Of a DNA stretch of 64,000 nucleotides, positions 39,607 to 49,352 are shown piece by piece. The stretch comes from Nitrosomonas sp. GTDB lineage: Bacteria; Pseudomonadota; Gammaproteobacteria; Burkholderiales; Nitrosomonadaceae. The notes beneath the pieces were generated by a model. That model had not been told where the DNA came from and did not search any database. It worked only from the letters and a program-made list of their open reading frames with translations. Position 1 is the first letter of the stretch; the number at the start of each line of letters is the position of its first letter. Location of the stretch: positions 1-64,000 of the forward strand of contig NZ_JADZAJ010000009.1 in assembly GCF_020852615.1 (NCBI RefSeq), given 5' to 3'. The position numbers and the translations under genes are program-made.

Positions 39607-39948
39607 TCAGTGGTCGTGATTCTCTGCTGCGGGGACCGGCTCTGTAAATTTTGTCTGCCCGCCAAACTCTCTGCGAATAGCCTGTTCCCTGAATTCTTCC
39701 TGGTCGGTTTCATCTCCAAATTCTCTGCGTTCTGCCTGTTCTTCAAATTCCACGCGTTCATCCTGCATTTCATTACCTTGAGCCGCCGGTGGTGCAGGAG
39801 ACTGGCTGCGGGTTTCCGCCCCGGCAGCTGCAATCTGCACAGGTTGAGGTTGGGGCAGACTTGAATCCCGGAAGTCGGGAAAGGAAAATACAGATGTCAA
39901 TAAACCAGCCAGAGCGGCAATAAAAATCGTACTGGTGATATGTTTCAT
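39607..39948 (-). CDS. Small secreted acidic protein with an 18-residue repeat
   Basis: A 113-residue exported protein I cannot assign. A signal peptide (about 1-22) is followed by a Pro/Gln/Ala-rich linker. Two tandem copies of an 18-residue unit follow, EFxEQAxRREFGxxT, at about 67-81 and 85-99. The tail ends ENHDH. The mature part is highly charged and probably helical or disordered. ATG 39948 is chosen because AGAGGA lies six bases upstream; the frame's longer start at 39999 adds no signal-like sequence. It is convergent with the methyltransferase gene and divergent from the zinc-ribbon gene. Confidence 0.72.
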   Translation of the reverse strand: MKHITSTIFIAALAGLLTSVFSFPDFRDSSLPQPQPVQIAAAGAETRSQSPAPPAAQGNEMQDERVEFEEQAERREFGDETDQEEFREQAIRREFGGQTKFTEPVPAAENHDH

Positions 39949-40121
39949 GATACGTCCTCTGTAAGTAAAATAAGAAATGATGCAATACCTATTGCACAAA
40001 CGATGCCCGGAGTCAAGTCTGACTATAGCAATACGTTTTCTCCTTGTCCTGGCGGGTTGTGCTGTACCATCCGGATAATCGGAACTGATTTCGCTGATTA
40101 TCTGATTGCCTTGCTTGTCGC

Positions 40122-40463
40122 ATGAAAAAACTCTATACAGCCAATCATTTGCTGGAAGCGTATATCGTCCGCGATTTGCTGGAGAATGCCTGTATTCCGG
40201 CCAGATTGTTTAACGAATATGCACAGGGGGGAACAGGAGAAATCCCGTTTACCCATACCTATCCCGAGGTATGGGTGGTGCGCGATTTTGACTATGAGCG
40301 CGGACGAACAATTGTCACCGCTTATGAGCAGATGCCGCAGGTGACCGGGACCATTTTTTGTTTGCAATGTGGTGAAGAAAATCCCGATAATTTCCAGTTG
40401 TGCTGGCAATGCGGCAGTGGGCTGGAGATTGTCAAAGAAAAATTTTTTCCGCCCGACATCTGA
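40122..40463 (+). CDS. DUF2007-domain protein with C-terminal zinc ribbon
   Basis: A 113-residue protein. The first ~75 residues (LYTANHLLEAYIVRDLLENACIPARLFN and EVWVVRDFDYERGRTIV) match the DUF2007 signal-transduction-like domain. The rest carries a zinc-binding ribbon, CLQCGEENPDNFQLCWQCG, with two CxxCG pairs. Such proteins probably bind nucleic acids or other proteins; the role is unknown. The tail is convergent with the P-type ATPase gene. Confidence 0.82.
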   Translation: MKKLYTANHLLEAYIVRDLLENACIPARLFNEYAQGGTGEIPFTHTYPEVWVVRDFDYERGRTIVTAYEQMPQVTGTIFCLQCGEENPDNFQLCWQCGSGLEIVKEKFFPPDI

Positions 40464-40505
40464 ATTTCCGGGTGCAGGCTATACAGTAGGTTATACCAGC
40501 ACAGA

Positions 40506-42830
40506 TTATGTCAGGTTTATACGGGCGAATACGATACGTCGCAGCCCGTTCAGAACAAAGGTAAACACAAACGATGCCACGAACAGCAGAAAGACAACCG
40601 TGGCGGACAACGGTGCCGTGATCCATCCGGACATTGCCACCATGATCCCGATTATCACATCGGCAACAGAAGCGGCGATGAGCCAGGCGCCTGGTGGTGT
40701 TTCCCGTAAGGTGCGGCGTGTGCGAACCGCGTAAATCATCGCCTGACCGGTAAATACCAGAGTAAGAAAAGCCAGTGTTATAAGCGTATCGGGTGTCAGG
40801 CGGAGCCAGAAATGACCGACTGCCAGGATAGCAATGGAAAAAATCAGCTGAGCCAATCCGAGTATTGTGCCTGCGATGGTCAGTGCGCCGATACGCCAGA
40901 CGTTGGGAACGGATGACGGGGTGGCACGATCCGTTGTAATCGCCATTGACAGAAAATCACCTGTCACCAGCAGTACGATCATCAGCAGTGTGGTAAGAAT
41001 GGCGTGCCCGGTCATGACAAAGCCAAGTGCGATGAACAGCACGGTAACAATTTTCTTGATGATTGAATTGAGGGTATAGGTCTGCACGCGTCGAAATGAT
41101 TTTCGGCCTTCTTCGATGGCGGCCATGATGCCGCCCAGACCGGGTTCCGTGAGCACAAGGCCGGCTGCAGCCCTGGCAACGTCAGTTGCCTGCGAAACTG
41201 CAATCCCCATGTGCGCCTGGCGCAGCGCCGGGGCATCATTTGCCCCGTCTCCGCACATGCCGACGGTGTGCCCTGCTGATTGCAGGTCGTGTACCAGTCT
41301 GAATTTATCTTCCGGCAGTACACCGGCGAAGACAGCGCACTCATCCGGTTGACGTTGCGAGCCGGGTACATCTGGCAGGCAGACCGGGCCTGTGATTCCA
41401 ACCTTTAGCGCTACCGATTCAGCAGTGGCTGGTGCATCGCCGGTTACCATCAGGACTCTGACACCGTTTTCTTCGAGCTGATGAACCAATGCAGCAGCAT
41501 CTTCGCGTGGAGGGTCACTCAGTGCGATTAATCCGGCAATACGTATATCTCCTTGTGTTTCAACGGCCACCGCCAGCACGCGATGGCCCTGTTCTTCAAG
41601 GTGCTCAGCTTCGCAGCGCTGAGTTTCATTGATACCGGCAGCATTGGCAATGACAGCGAAAGCGCCTTTCATGACTCGTTTCGTGTGGCCATCCTCATCA
41701 GTGATATATGCTTCAGCCCGTTTTGTGGCCGGATCAAAAGCCTGAAATGAGATGCGCTGAAAGGAAATATGGCCGGGGAATTGATCCGCTGGCCCGGCTG
41801 CTCTGGCAAAAGCATGGATTGCAGCATCCACCGGATCGGCCCCACTGTCAGAGCTGGCAAGCGCTGCCAGATCGAGCAACTGTATTTCGTCAAAACCCGG
41901 GAAAGGCCGTGTCAGTACGACACGTAATTCATTGCTGGTCAGTGTGCCGGTTTTATCTGAACACAGGACATCAATGGTTCCTGCTTCATCCAGTGCGGAG
42001 AGGCGGGTGGCCAATACACCCCGTCTGGCCAGGACATGTGCGGAAAGCGCTGCTGCCATCGTAAAAGTGGCGGGTAATGAGACAGGAATTGATGCGAGGA
42101 TAGCCGTCAGGATAATCGGTTCAATTGCGGTGAGAGGCAGTCCAAGCTGCCAGGCGTATACAGAAAGTGCCACGATGATCAATCCATTGAAAATGGCAAG
42201 ATTGCGAACAACATGCAGCACAGTTTTCTGTTGAGAACTCGTTGCATGCGCCATTTTGATCAGTTCAGCCGTGCGCCCGAACTTTGTGTTGACACCTGTT
42301 GCAGTTACCAGCGCTTCTGCCTCTCCTCGCCGTACCAGTGCCCCGGCATAAATGATTGCACCAGCACCTGTTTCAACCGGCACCGATTCGCCGGTGAGCA
42401 TGGATTGATCGAGCAGGACTTCTCCTGCTGTCAGGCGCAGATCCGCAGGGGCTACGCCGCCTAACGACAGTTTGACGAGATCTCCGGGGACGATCTCCCT
42501 GGATGGGATGGTCACCCAGACGCCATCCCTGCGTACGAAAGCATTCAGTGCGAGCTGTGATTTCAATGCTGCAAGCGCTGTTCGTGCACGGCCTTCCTGG
42601 GCGATTGCCACGGCAACATTGAAAAGGATGAGGGCAGTGATGATGGCTGCTTCAGGATATTTCCCAAGCCAGAGCTCGAACAGAATGGTTGCTTCGAGCA
42701 TCCAGGGAACAGGTGCCCACAGTTTTTTGAGCGCACGCCGGATAAGGCTGTCCGGGTTATCGGCAACTTCGTTGAAACCGGTCCGCTGCAGCACTTCCTG
42801 TGCCTGATGGGTTGTCAGACCGGTCGTCAT
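40506..42830 (-). CDS. P-type (IIIA-like) proton-translocating ATPase
   Basis: A 774-residue plasma-membrane proton ATPase of the kind found in plants, fungi and some bacteria and archaea. The actuator-loop motif TGES is at 146-149, and Asp292 in SDKTGTLTSN is phosphorylated. VMTGDAPATA and GDGANDAPALRQAHMGIAV complete the P- and N-domain motifs. About ten membrane helices are visible. It would pump protons out using ATP and help maintain pH. It lies downstream of the efflux operon on the same strand, separated by a 213-base gap with a hairpin. Confidence 0.92.
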   Translation of the reverse strand: MTTGLTTHQAQEVLQRTGFNEVADNPDSLIRRALKKLWAPVPWMLEATILFELWLGKYPEAAIITALILFNVAVAIAQEGRARTALAALKSQLALNAFVRRDGVWVTIPSREIVPGDLVKLSLGGVAPADLRLTAGEVLLDQSMLTGESVPVETGAGAIIYAGALVRRGEAEALVTATGVNTKFGRTAELIKMAHATSSQQKTVLHVVRNLAIFNGLIIVALSVYAWQLGLPLTAIEPIILTAILASIPVSLPATFTMAAALSAHVLARRGVLATRLSALDEAGTIDVLCSDKTGTLTSNELRVVLTRPFPGFDEIQLLDLAALASSDSGADPVDAAIHAFARAAGPADQFPGHISFQRISFQAFDPATKRAEAYITDEDGHTKRVMKGAFAVIANAAGINETQRCEAEHLEEQGHRVLAVAVETQGDIRIAGLIALSDPPREDAAALVHQLEENGVRVLMVTGDAPATAESVALKVGITGPVCLPDVPGSQRQPDECAVFAGVLPEDKFRLVHDLQSAGHTVGMCGDGANDAPALRQAHMGIAVSQATDVARAAAGLVLTEPGLGGIMAAIEEGRKSFRRVQTYTLNSIIKKIVTVLFIALGFVMTGHAILTTLLMIVLLVTGDFLSMAITTDRATPSSVPNVWRIGALTIAGTILGLAQLIFSIAILAVGHFWLRLTPDTLITLAFLTLVFTGQAMIYAVRTRRTLRETPPGAWLIAASVADVIIGIMVAMSGWITAPLSATVVFLLFVASFVFTFVLNGLRRIVFARINLT

Positions 42831-42984
42831 GGTGATTTTTTCTCTGTTTCAGTCTGTTCAGATTCAGGCACCGGAGGCCGGGTGCAGCGGAAAAGTTTCC
42901 GGAATAAACACCATAGAGGGTGTGGAGGGCATGGTAACTGGTGCGAAAGCACAATCAGGCAGTTGGCTTTGCCTGATTCCGGGA

Positions 42985-43022
42985 GGGGTAGCGATATACC
43001 TGATGTACCCGATCGCTATCCC
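42985..43022 (-). terminator. Stem-loop after the RND efflux permease gene
   Basis: GGGGTAGCGAT (42985-42995) pairs with ATCGCTATCCC (43012-43022) with one mismatch in eleven pairs. It begins 22 bases after the permease stop. There is no good U-run, so it may protect the 3' end or cause weak termination before the P-type ATPase gene. Confidence 0.4.
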
Positions 43023-43043
43023 GGCCTGTATTACAACACATGA

Positions 43044-46000
43044 TTACTGCGGTTTCTGCTCTGTTTTTATTTCAGTTTCAGCTTCATCCCCGGTTTTTAT
43101 CGCCGTTTCCGCTTCTGCAGCTTTTTCAGCAGAAACATTGCCTTCCATAAAACCGGTTTTATGAATTTTGTGTCTGCCACGATGCGAGATTTTCCCGATC
43201 AGTACGAAAAATAGCGGGACGAAGAAAACAGCCAGGAAAGTAGCGGCCAGCATCCCTCCGAATACCCCTGTACCAATCGACATCCGGCTGGCTGCACCTG
43301 CTCCGGATGCAATGACCAGCGGGAATACACCCATAATAAAGGCCAGTGATGTCATGATGATTGGCCGGAAGCGAATGCGTGCCGCTTCCAGAGCGGCTTC
43401 TGTCATTGATAAACCTTCGTCGTACAACTGGTTGGCAAATTCAACGATCAGAATGGCATTCTTGGCAGCCAGACCGATCAGAGTAATTAGCCCGATCTGG
43501 AAATAGATATCATTATTCATCTCTCGTAACCAGATAGCCAGCAGCGCTCCCAGAATTCCGAAAGGAACGGCCAGGATGACAGCAAACGGTACCGACCAGC
43601 TTTCATACAGTGCGGCAAGTACCAGAAACACCATTAGCAGCGCAAAGGAAAGTACCCATACGGATTGCCCGCCCGCCGCCTCTTTTTCCTGAAAAGAGAT
43701 ACCGCTCCAGTCAAGTGCATAGCCTTTGGGGGCCAGTACTTCACTGGCTACCTGTTCCAGGGCTGCCATTGCCTGACCGGAACTGTAGCCTGGAGCAGCA
43801 CTTCCCAGTACAAGGGCCGAATTAAATCCATTGAAGTGAGTTACCGGATCCGGGCCGCTGTTGAACTCTGTGGTCACCACGGAATCCAGCGGGATCATCG
43901 TGCTTGTTGTTCCGGAACGGGCACGTACGTAGATTTTGCTGATGTCGTCCGGACTGGTCCGATATTCAGGTGAAGCCTCCGTTTGCACACGATAGACCCG
44001 GCCAAACTTTATGAAATCATTGACATACAGGTTGCCGAAATAAGCCTGCATGGTATCGAATACTTCGGAAATCGAAACTCCCAGCGCTTTGGCGCGCTCC
44101 CGGTCAATTTCTGCAAAAAGTCTGGGGGCACTGACACGGAAGTTGGTGCCGGCAACAGCGATGGCTGGATGTTCCATAGCTTTTTTCACAAAAAGCTGGG
44201 CGGTTTCAGCAAATGCCGAGAAATCACCCCCACCCGGATCCTGTAATTGAGCCGTGAAACCGCCGGTAGAACCCAATCCCTGAATTGAAGGTGCATTGAA
44301 TGCCAGAATCAGTGCTTCGGGAATTTTTGCAAATTCCTGAAAGGCTTTTGCAATCAGCCCCTGCGCCTGCTGATCGGGGCTGCTGCGCGTATCCCAGTGC
44401 TGCAGCGGGATAAACATGGTGGCCTGATTTGGTCCGCGAGTACCAAAAACAAAATTCTGACCGGTCAGGGCATCGGTTGAGTGAACAGCCGGAATTGCCT
44501 GGAAATAATTTTCAATTTTTTCGACAACTTTCTTTGTTCGAGTCAACGATGCGCCATCAGGGAGCTGAAAAACGGTAATGAAATAGCCCTGGTCTTCTTC
44601 TGGAAGAAAGCCGGTGGGGGTTGTTTTCAGCAAGCCCAGAATGACAAATATCATTACTGCAAAAATAGCCAGTGACATGACTGATCTTTTGATAAGTGCA
44701 CTGGTGGTGCCAATGTAATGCGTCTGCAGCCAGTCAAACGACCGGTTAAATATGCCCCAGAATTTGCCGGTACCATGGCTTGGCTTAAGTACGATGGCAC
44801 ATAAGGCCGGGCTGAGTGTCAGTGCCACAAATCCCGAGATGACAACAGACAGTGCAATGGTAATTGCAAACTGTTTGTACAGTTCACCGGTGATGCCTCC
44901 CAGGAACCCGACCGGAACAAAGACAGCGGTCAGGACCAGGACGATTGCAATAATCGGCCCGGATACTTCCTGCATCGCTTTGATTGCCGCATCCTTGGGT
45001 GAAAGCCCGCCTTTCGTCATATGCCGTTCAACGTTTTCCACCACTACAATCGCATCATCCACGACGATACCGATGGTCAGCACCATACCAAACAGCGTAA
45101 GCGTATTGATCGAGAATCCCAGTGCGTGCATTCCGGCAAATGTACCAATCAGTGAAATAGGTGCTGCAACCGCCGGGATCAGCGTTGCTCGCCAGTTTTG
45201 CAGAAAGATGAACACAACCAGCACAACCAGGAACATGGCCTCTGCCAGGGTTTTGATAACTTCCTTGATGGAGACTTCAACAAATGTCGTGGTGTCGTAG
45301 GGGATGTCGTAGGAAGTGCCGGCCGGGAAATCTTTGGTCAGCCTGTCCATTTCCGAGCGGATCCGGTGCACGGTATCAAGTGCATTGGCGCCGGGAGCGA
45401 GAAAAGTCAGAATGAAAGTATTGGGCCGTCCGTTCCATCGTCCTTCCAGATCATATGACTGAGCGCCCAGCTCTATTCTTGCCACATCCTTCAGGCGTAC
45501 CATGGATCCATCCGGATAAGCCCGGACAATCATTTCCTCGAATTCTTTGACTTCACTCATCCGTCCGCGCGTAATAACCGGGATAGTGAGTTCATTTTTT
45601 TCAGATACCGGCTCGCGGCCGATGCGGCCTGCAGGAAAATCCCGGTTCTGATCACGAATGACGGAGGCAATTTCAGAGGGTATCAGATCAAGCTGAGCCA
45701 TCCGGACCGGGTCAAGAATTATTCTCATGGAATAATTCTGGCTGCCGAAAATAATGGCATCTCCAACACCGGGAAGCCGTTTTACATTATCGAGTATCCT
45801 CAGCAGCGCATAATTCGACAGAAAAAGTGTGTCGTGTGCAGGATCAGTGGAGCTCAGCGCAATGACCGCCAGTAAATCAGGTGAGGTCTTTTTGACGGTG
45901 ACGCCCTGACGGATAACTTCATCGGGCAGTTGAGGTTCGGCAAGACGCTGGCGATTCTGTGTCTGCACCTGTGCAATATCAACATCGGTTCCGATTTCGA

Positions 46001-46283
46001 ATGTGAGCTTCATGGTCATGTGCCCGTCATTCGTGCTGGTGGATTCGTAATACAGAAGATTATCGATACCTGGAAGCTGAACTTCTATCGGCCGTGCAAC
46101 CGCTTCTGCAACGACATCCGCACTGGCACCCGGGTAATCCGCATCAATTTGCACGACGGGCGGCGTAATATCGGGGAATCGGGCAATTGGCAGACTGGTT
46201 AGAGAAACCAGACCGACTATTACAATAATGATTGACAGAACCGATGCAAAAATCGGCCGCTCAATGAAAAAACGAGAATTCAT
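43044..46283 (-). CDS. RND efflux transporter, inner-membrane permease (HAE1 family)
   Basis: A 1079-residue proton-driven multidrug pump of the AcrB/MexB type. The twelve-helix, two-large-loop layout is clear from length and sequence. The proton relay Asp409-Asp410 lies in GIVVDDAIVVVENV, and the matching Lys in GLAAKNAILIVEFA near residue 955. The N-terminal segment NSRFFIERPIFASVLSI is standard. A 40-residue Lys/Glu/Ala-rich tail (SAEKAAEAETAIKTG) is unusual. It is the third gene of the efflux operon, after the outer-membrane factor and the adaptor. Confidence 0.95.
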   Translation of the reverse strand: MNSRFFIERPIFASVLSIIIVIVGLVSLTSLPIARFPDITPPVVQIDADYPGASADVVAEAVARPIEVQLPGIDNLLYYESTSTNDGHMTMKLTFEIGTDVDIAQVQTQNRQRLAEPQLPDEVIRQGVTVKKTSPDLLAVIALSSTDPAHDTLFLSNYALLRILDNVKRLPGVGDAIIFGSQNYSMRIILDPVRMAQLDLIPSEIASVIRDQNRDFPAGRIGREPVSEKNELTIPVITRGRMSEVKEFEEMIVRAYPDGSMVRLKDVARIELGAQSYDLEGRWNGRPNTFILTFLAPGANALDTVHRIRSEMDRLTKDFPAGTSYDIPYDTTTFVEVSIKEVIKTLAEAMFLVVLVVFIFLQNWRATLIPAVAAPISLIGTFAGMHALGFSINTLTLFGMVLTIGIVVDDAIVVVENVERHMTKGGLSPKDAAIKAMQEVSGPIIAIVLVLTAVFVPVGFLGGITGELYKQFAITIALSVVISGFVALTLSPALCAIVLKPSHGTGKFWGIFNRSFDWLQTHYIGTTSALIKRSVMSLAIFAVMIFVILGLLKTTPTGFLPEEDQGYFITVFQLPDGASLTRTKKVVEKIENYFQAIPAVHSTDALTGQNFVFGTRGPNQATMFIPLQHWDTRSSPDQQAQGLIAKAFQEFAKIPEALILAFNAPSIQGLGSTGGFTAQLQDPGGGDFSAFAETAQLFVKKAMEHPAIAVAGTNFRVSAPRLFAEIDRERAKALGVSISEVFDTMQAYFGNLYVNDFIKFGRVYRVQTEASPEYRTSPDDISKIYVRARSGTTSTMIPLDSVVTTEFNSGPDPVTHFNGFNSALVLGSAAPGYSSGQAMAALEQVASEVLAPKGYALDWSGISFQEKEAAGGQSVWVLSFALLMVFLVLAALYESWSVPFAVILAVPFGILGALLAIWLREMNNDIYFQIGLITLIGLAAKNAILIVEFANQLYDEGLSMTEAALEAARIRFRPIIMTSLAFIMGVFPLVIASGAGAASRMSIGTGVFGGMLAATFLAVFFVPLFFVLIGKISHRGRHKIHKTGFMEGNVSAEKAAEAETAIKTGDEAETEIKTEQKPQ

Positions 46284-46330
46284 GGCACGCCTTACGCTGT
46301 TTATTCTTAATGGTTATCTTCAGGGAAGTC

Positions 46331-47512
46331 TTATTTTTGCTCTTCCTGATAAGGGACGGGTTCTACCTGAGCACCAGGCAGAACCCGATGGAATCCTTCC
46401 ACGATCACCTGTTCTCCTGCATGTAAACCATTTTCGATCAGCCATTCCCTGCCGCGCCATGCACTGGCCTGTATCGCACGGAGCTCGACTTTTCCCGTGT
46501 CATCGACAACATAGACAAATGAGCCGCTCGGCCGTTGCTGGACGGCACGCTGAGGGATAAGAATCGCCTCTGTTCTGGTATATCCTTTGATACGGACCTT
46601 AACAAACTGGCCTGGATAGAAATAAGATTGTCCGGGGGCATTTTTTCCATCCGGATTGGGGAATGCAAACCGGCCCTGCAGCGTACCGGTTTCCGGCCGT
46701 ATGGCAACATCTGCAAAATCCAGCACGCCCTCTTCAGGATAAACACTGCCATCCGAGAAGGTCATCACGCCATGCAGCTGGAAAATATCCGGCCGTTCAA
46801 CCTTGTGTTCATTCAATTCACGCCGGCGACGAAGCAGGTAGTTTTCCGGGACACTCACGTTGACATACATGGGGTCCAACTGATCGATAGTGGTTAATAG
46901 AGATGTCTGAGCTTCAACCAGGCGCCCTTCATAAAACTGACTGCGACCAACCCGTCCGTCAACCGGTGCGGTAATGAGGGTGTTGTCCAGATCAAATTTG
47001 GTTCTGATCACTTCACTCTGTGCTGCTTCCAGGATTGCCTTCGCACTGCTGACTTCCGCAATAGCATCATCGACCTCTTTTTTACTGACAGCTTTTTGCT
47101 TTAGCAGCGGTTGCACCCGTGCCAGATCTTTGTTGGCCTGAAGCAGTTTTGCCTGGGCCTGGGATACCAGTGCCTTGCTGTTCCGGTAGGCTGCGTTGAA
47201 AGGCACCGGATCAATCAGGTATAGCCTGGCACCTTTTTTGATATTGCGGCCTTCCGTGAAGAATATTTTCTTAATGACGCCACTTACCTGCGGACGAATT
47301 TCAACTGGCCGGAAGGATTCGGTTTGCCCGATAAATTCCGGTTCATCCTGAATTGCACGGGTAGTAACCGTGATTACCTCTACCTGAGGGGCGGGTGGTT
47401 TGGAGTCTTCAGAAGATTTTGTTGAGCAGCCGGTAACGAACGAAAGAAGAAGTGAGATGCCTGTTATGGTCAGACCGGCCTGGGTGATGGGTTGACGAAG
47501 CGTTAGATACAT
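46331..47512 (-). CDS. RND efflux periplasmic adaptor lipoprotein (AcrA/MexA type)
   Basis: A 393-residue membrane-fusion protein. Signal peptide with lipobox FVTGCS (near 28-33). The barrel start VEVITVTTRAIQDEPEFIGQTESFRPVEIRPQVSG (split, about 48-82), the alpha-hairpin at about 105-160 and the C-terminal barrel (ALIPQRAVQQ within IPQRAVQQRPSG) are in the right order. I chose ATG 47512, with AGGA upstream, over the earlier start at 47620 since the signal peptide begins here. It sits between the outer-membrane factor and permease genes. Confidence 0.93.
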   Translation of the reverse strand: MYLTLRQPITQAGLTITGISLLLSFVTGCSTKSSEDSKPPAPQVEVITVTTRAIQDEPEFIGQTESFRPVEIRPQVSGVIKKIFFTEGRNIKKGARLYLIDPVPFNAAYRNSKALVSQAQAKLLQANKDLARVQPLLKQKAVSKKEVDDAIAEVSSAKAILEAAQSEVIRTKFDLDNTLITAPVDGRVGRSQFYEGRLVEAQTSLLTTIDQLDPMYVNVSVPENYLLRRRRELNEHKVERPDIFQLHGVMTFSDGSVYPEEGVLDFADVAIRPETGTLQGRFAFPNPDGKNAPGQSYFYPGQFVKVRIKGYTRTEAILIPQRAVQQRPSGSFVYVVDDTGKVELRAIQASAWRGREWLIENGLHAGEQVIVEGFHRVLPGAQVEPVPYQEEQK

Positions 47513-47552
47513 GACGTTATTCCTGATAATTCTGGTGATGAAACTGATTTTT

Positions 47553-49103
47553 TTAGTTATTTTGCAGCAAGCCGGTGGATAGTGGCAGTGGTGTACCGGG
47601 GGCTTCAGCCAGCCAGCCACCGCCCAGCACCTTGTAAAGCTGAATAATGGAAGTCAGGTGCAGATGGCGGGTGGTTGTGAGCATCGTTTCTGCATCAAGC
47701 AATTTTCGTTTGGCGAGCAGCACATCAACATAACCGGTAATTCCGTTCTGATAACGCAGTTCTGCCAGTTGTAGCGCGGATGTCAGTGCTTCGGCCTGTT
47801 CCTGTCGGGCTTTATATTGTTCATTGGCTGTACGGATAGCGGCGAGCGCATCTTCAACTTCCTTGAATGCGATCAGGATGGTTTGCTCATACTGTGCCAG
47901 TACCTGCCTTGCTTGTGCTTCTGCAGCACGTTGCTCAAATCCGAGTGTTTGTGCATTCAGCAGTGGACCGGCAATTCCAAAACCACCGGTACCGAATTTG
48001 CTGTCGGATTGCAGCAGGCTGGACAGTGCCGGACTGGAAAATCCAAAGAAACCCGTTAGCGTTATTCGGGGAAATCGTGCTGCTTTGGCCGCACCAATTC
48101 TGGCGGTGGCGGCTTTCAGATTTTGCTCGGCCTGCAGGATGTCAGGGCGTCGTTGCAGTAATTCTGAAGGCAGGCCGGCAGGGATTTCAGGAAGCGTGAA
48201 CTGCCCATCCAGAGTAAATCCGCGCGTAACGGGAGCGGGATGCTTTCCTGTCAGCACACTGAGTTCATTTTCTTTCTGTGCGATCTGCTTTTCCAGTTCA
48301 GTGACCTGCACTGCGGCACTGGCACGACTGGCTTCAATTTGATCCAGGTCCTGCCGGGCAATCAGGCCGCCATCCAGTTGTGCTCTGGAAATTACGACAG
48401 ATTCTTCCCAGGAGGAAAGGGTATTCCGGGCAATATCCAGCTGATTATCAAACTGTAAAAGATCGAAGTACGATTGTGCGACTGAACTGATCAGCGTGAG
48501 CACTACGGCACGGCGATTTTCTTCACGCGCCAGCAGATCGGCGCGGGCAGCTTCATTGGCGCGGCGAATCCTTCCCCAGATATCCAGCTCCCAGTTCAGG
48601 ATGGTTTGCCCGAAGTAGTTGTAGGGTGTCGGGAATCCGGCACGGCTAAACCCTCCCAGTGTACCCATTACCGGGGCGGTACCATTGATTTCCATATTCG
48701 GAACAAAATCCATCCGGGCGATGCCCAGCCGTGCCTGCAGTTCTTCAACGCTGGCGGTGGCCTGTTTGAGATTTCTGTTTTCCTGCAGTGCCTGATTGAT
48801 GAGTGACTGCAGTTTCTCATCCCGAAGCAGTTCCCACCAGGGAAGGTTGGCGATGGATTGTCCTTCGGTTTGTGTCAGACGATAGTTTTCTGCAGCTTCA
48901 ACCTGAGGGCGGGAATAGTCGGGGCCCATGGCACAGGAAGTAATCAGCAGACTTGAGCACAGCAGCAGGACAGAAGTCTGATGCTGATTTGATCGGGTTG
49001 AAAAAAATCTTTTACAGCCGAAACCGGCTTTTTCAGCCAGACTGAAAAATGCGGGTGTGACTATCTCAAGAACCCGGCCGGAAAATGCTAAATGCGGCAA
49101 CAT
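47553..49103 (-). CDS. Outer-membrane efflux factor (OprM/NodT family)
   Basis: A 516-residue TolC-like outer-membrane channel. The lipobox ITSCAMGPDYSRP marks the mature N-terminus near residue 57, and paired helical OEP repeats follow (WELDIWGRIRRANEAARADLL, PSELLQRRPDILQAEQNL, LQLAELRYQNGITGYVDVL). The start ATG 49103 has AAGGAAA upstream but leaves a ~45-residue N-terminal region before the hydrophobic signal, longer than normal; a later start is possible. It is the first gene of the efflux operon, ahead of adaptor and permease, the reverse of the common order. Confidence 0.93.
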   Translation of the reverse strand: MLPHLAFSGRVLEIVTPAFFSLAEKAGFGCKRFFSTRSNQHQTSVLLLCSSLLITSCAMGPDYSRPQVEAAENYRLTQTEGQSIANLPWWELLRDEKLQSLINQALQENRNLKQATASVEELQARLGIARMDFVPNMEINGTAPVMGTLGGFSRAGFPTPYNYFGQTILNWELDIWGRIRRANEAARADLLAREENRRAVVLTLISSVAQSYFDLLQFDNQLDIARNTLSSWEESVVISRAQLDGGLIARQDLDQIEASRASAAVQVTELEKQIAQKENELSVLTGKHPAPVTRGFTLDGQFTLPEIPAGLPSELLQRRPDILQAEQNLKAATARIGAAKAARFPRITLTGFFGFSSPALSSLLQSDSKFGTGGFGIAGPLLNAQTLGFEQRAAEAQARQVLAQYEQTILIAFKEVEDALAAIRTANEQYKARQEQAEALTSALQLAELRYQNGITGYVDVLLAKRKLLDAETMLTTTRHLHLTSIIQLYKVLGGGWLAEAPGTPLPLSTGLLQNN

Positions 49104-49212
49104 GCCATTTCCTTTTTAACTCCGAAGAAAAATTCATTTGTATCGCGATTGTCTGTGTATCTGGCGAAAGTACCTGTGTATCATTGATCAGCGATGTGGT
49201 AAAAAACAAAGT

Positions 49213-49225
49213 CACTATTATAGTG
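49213..49225. promoter_or_regulatory. Palindrome over a -10 box upstream of the efflux operon
   Basis: CACTAT-T-ATAGTG is a perfect inverted repeat. On the minus strand it contains TATAAT (49217-49222), a perfect -10 at 114 bases from the outer-membrane factor start. A palindrome on the -10 is typical of a repressor operator. No regulator gene is adjacent, and the -35 is weak. Confidence 0.45.
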
Positions 49226-49260
49226 CCCGTACTGCGAATAAAGAGGAAGTTACAGCCTGA

Positions 49261-49294
49261 ATAAAACCGGTTTTTCAGAAAGTTCCGGTTTTAT
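49261..49294 (-). terminator. Probable terminator after the DUF481 gene
   Basis: ATAAAACCGG (49261-49270) pairs perfectly with CCGGTTTTAT (49285-49294) across a 14-base loop. It lies 59 bases after the DUF481 stop and before the efflux promoter. The stem carries its own T-rich end on the minus strand, though no long U-run follows. Confidence 0.6.
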
Positions 49295-49352
49295 CCTGAT
49301 ACATTCATGATCGGACTGACAGTCAGGCGATCAGACAATCAATGTTCTGAAA

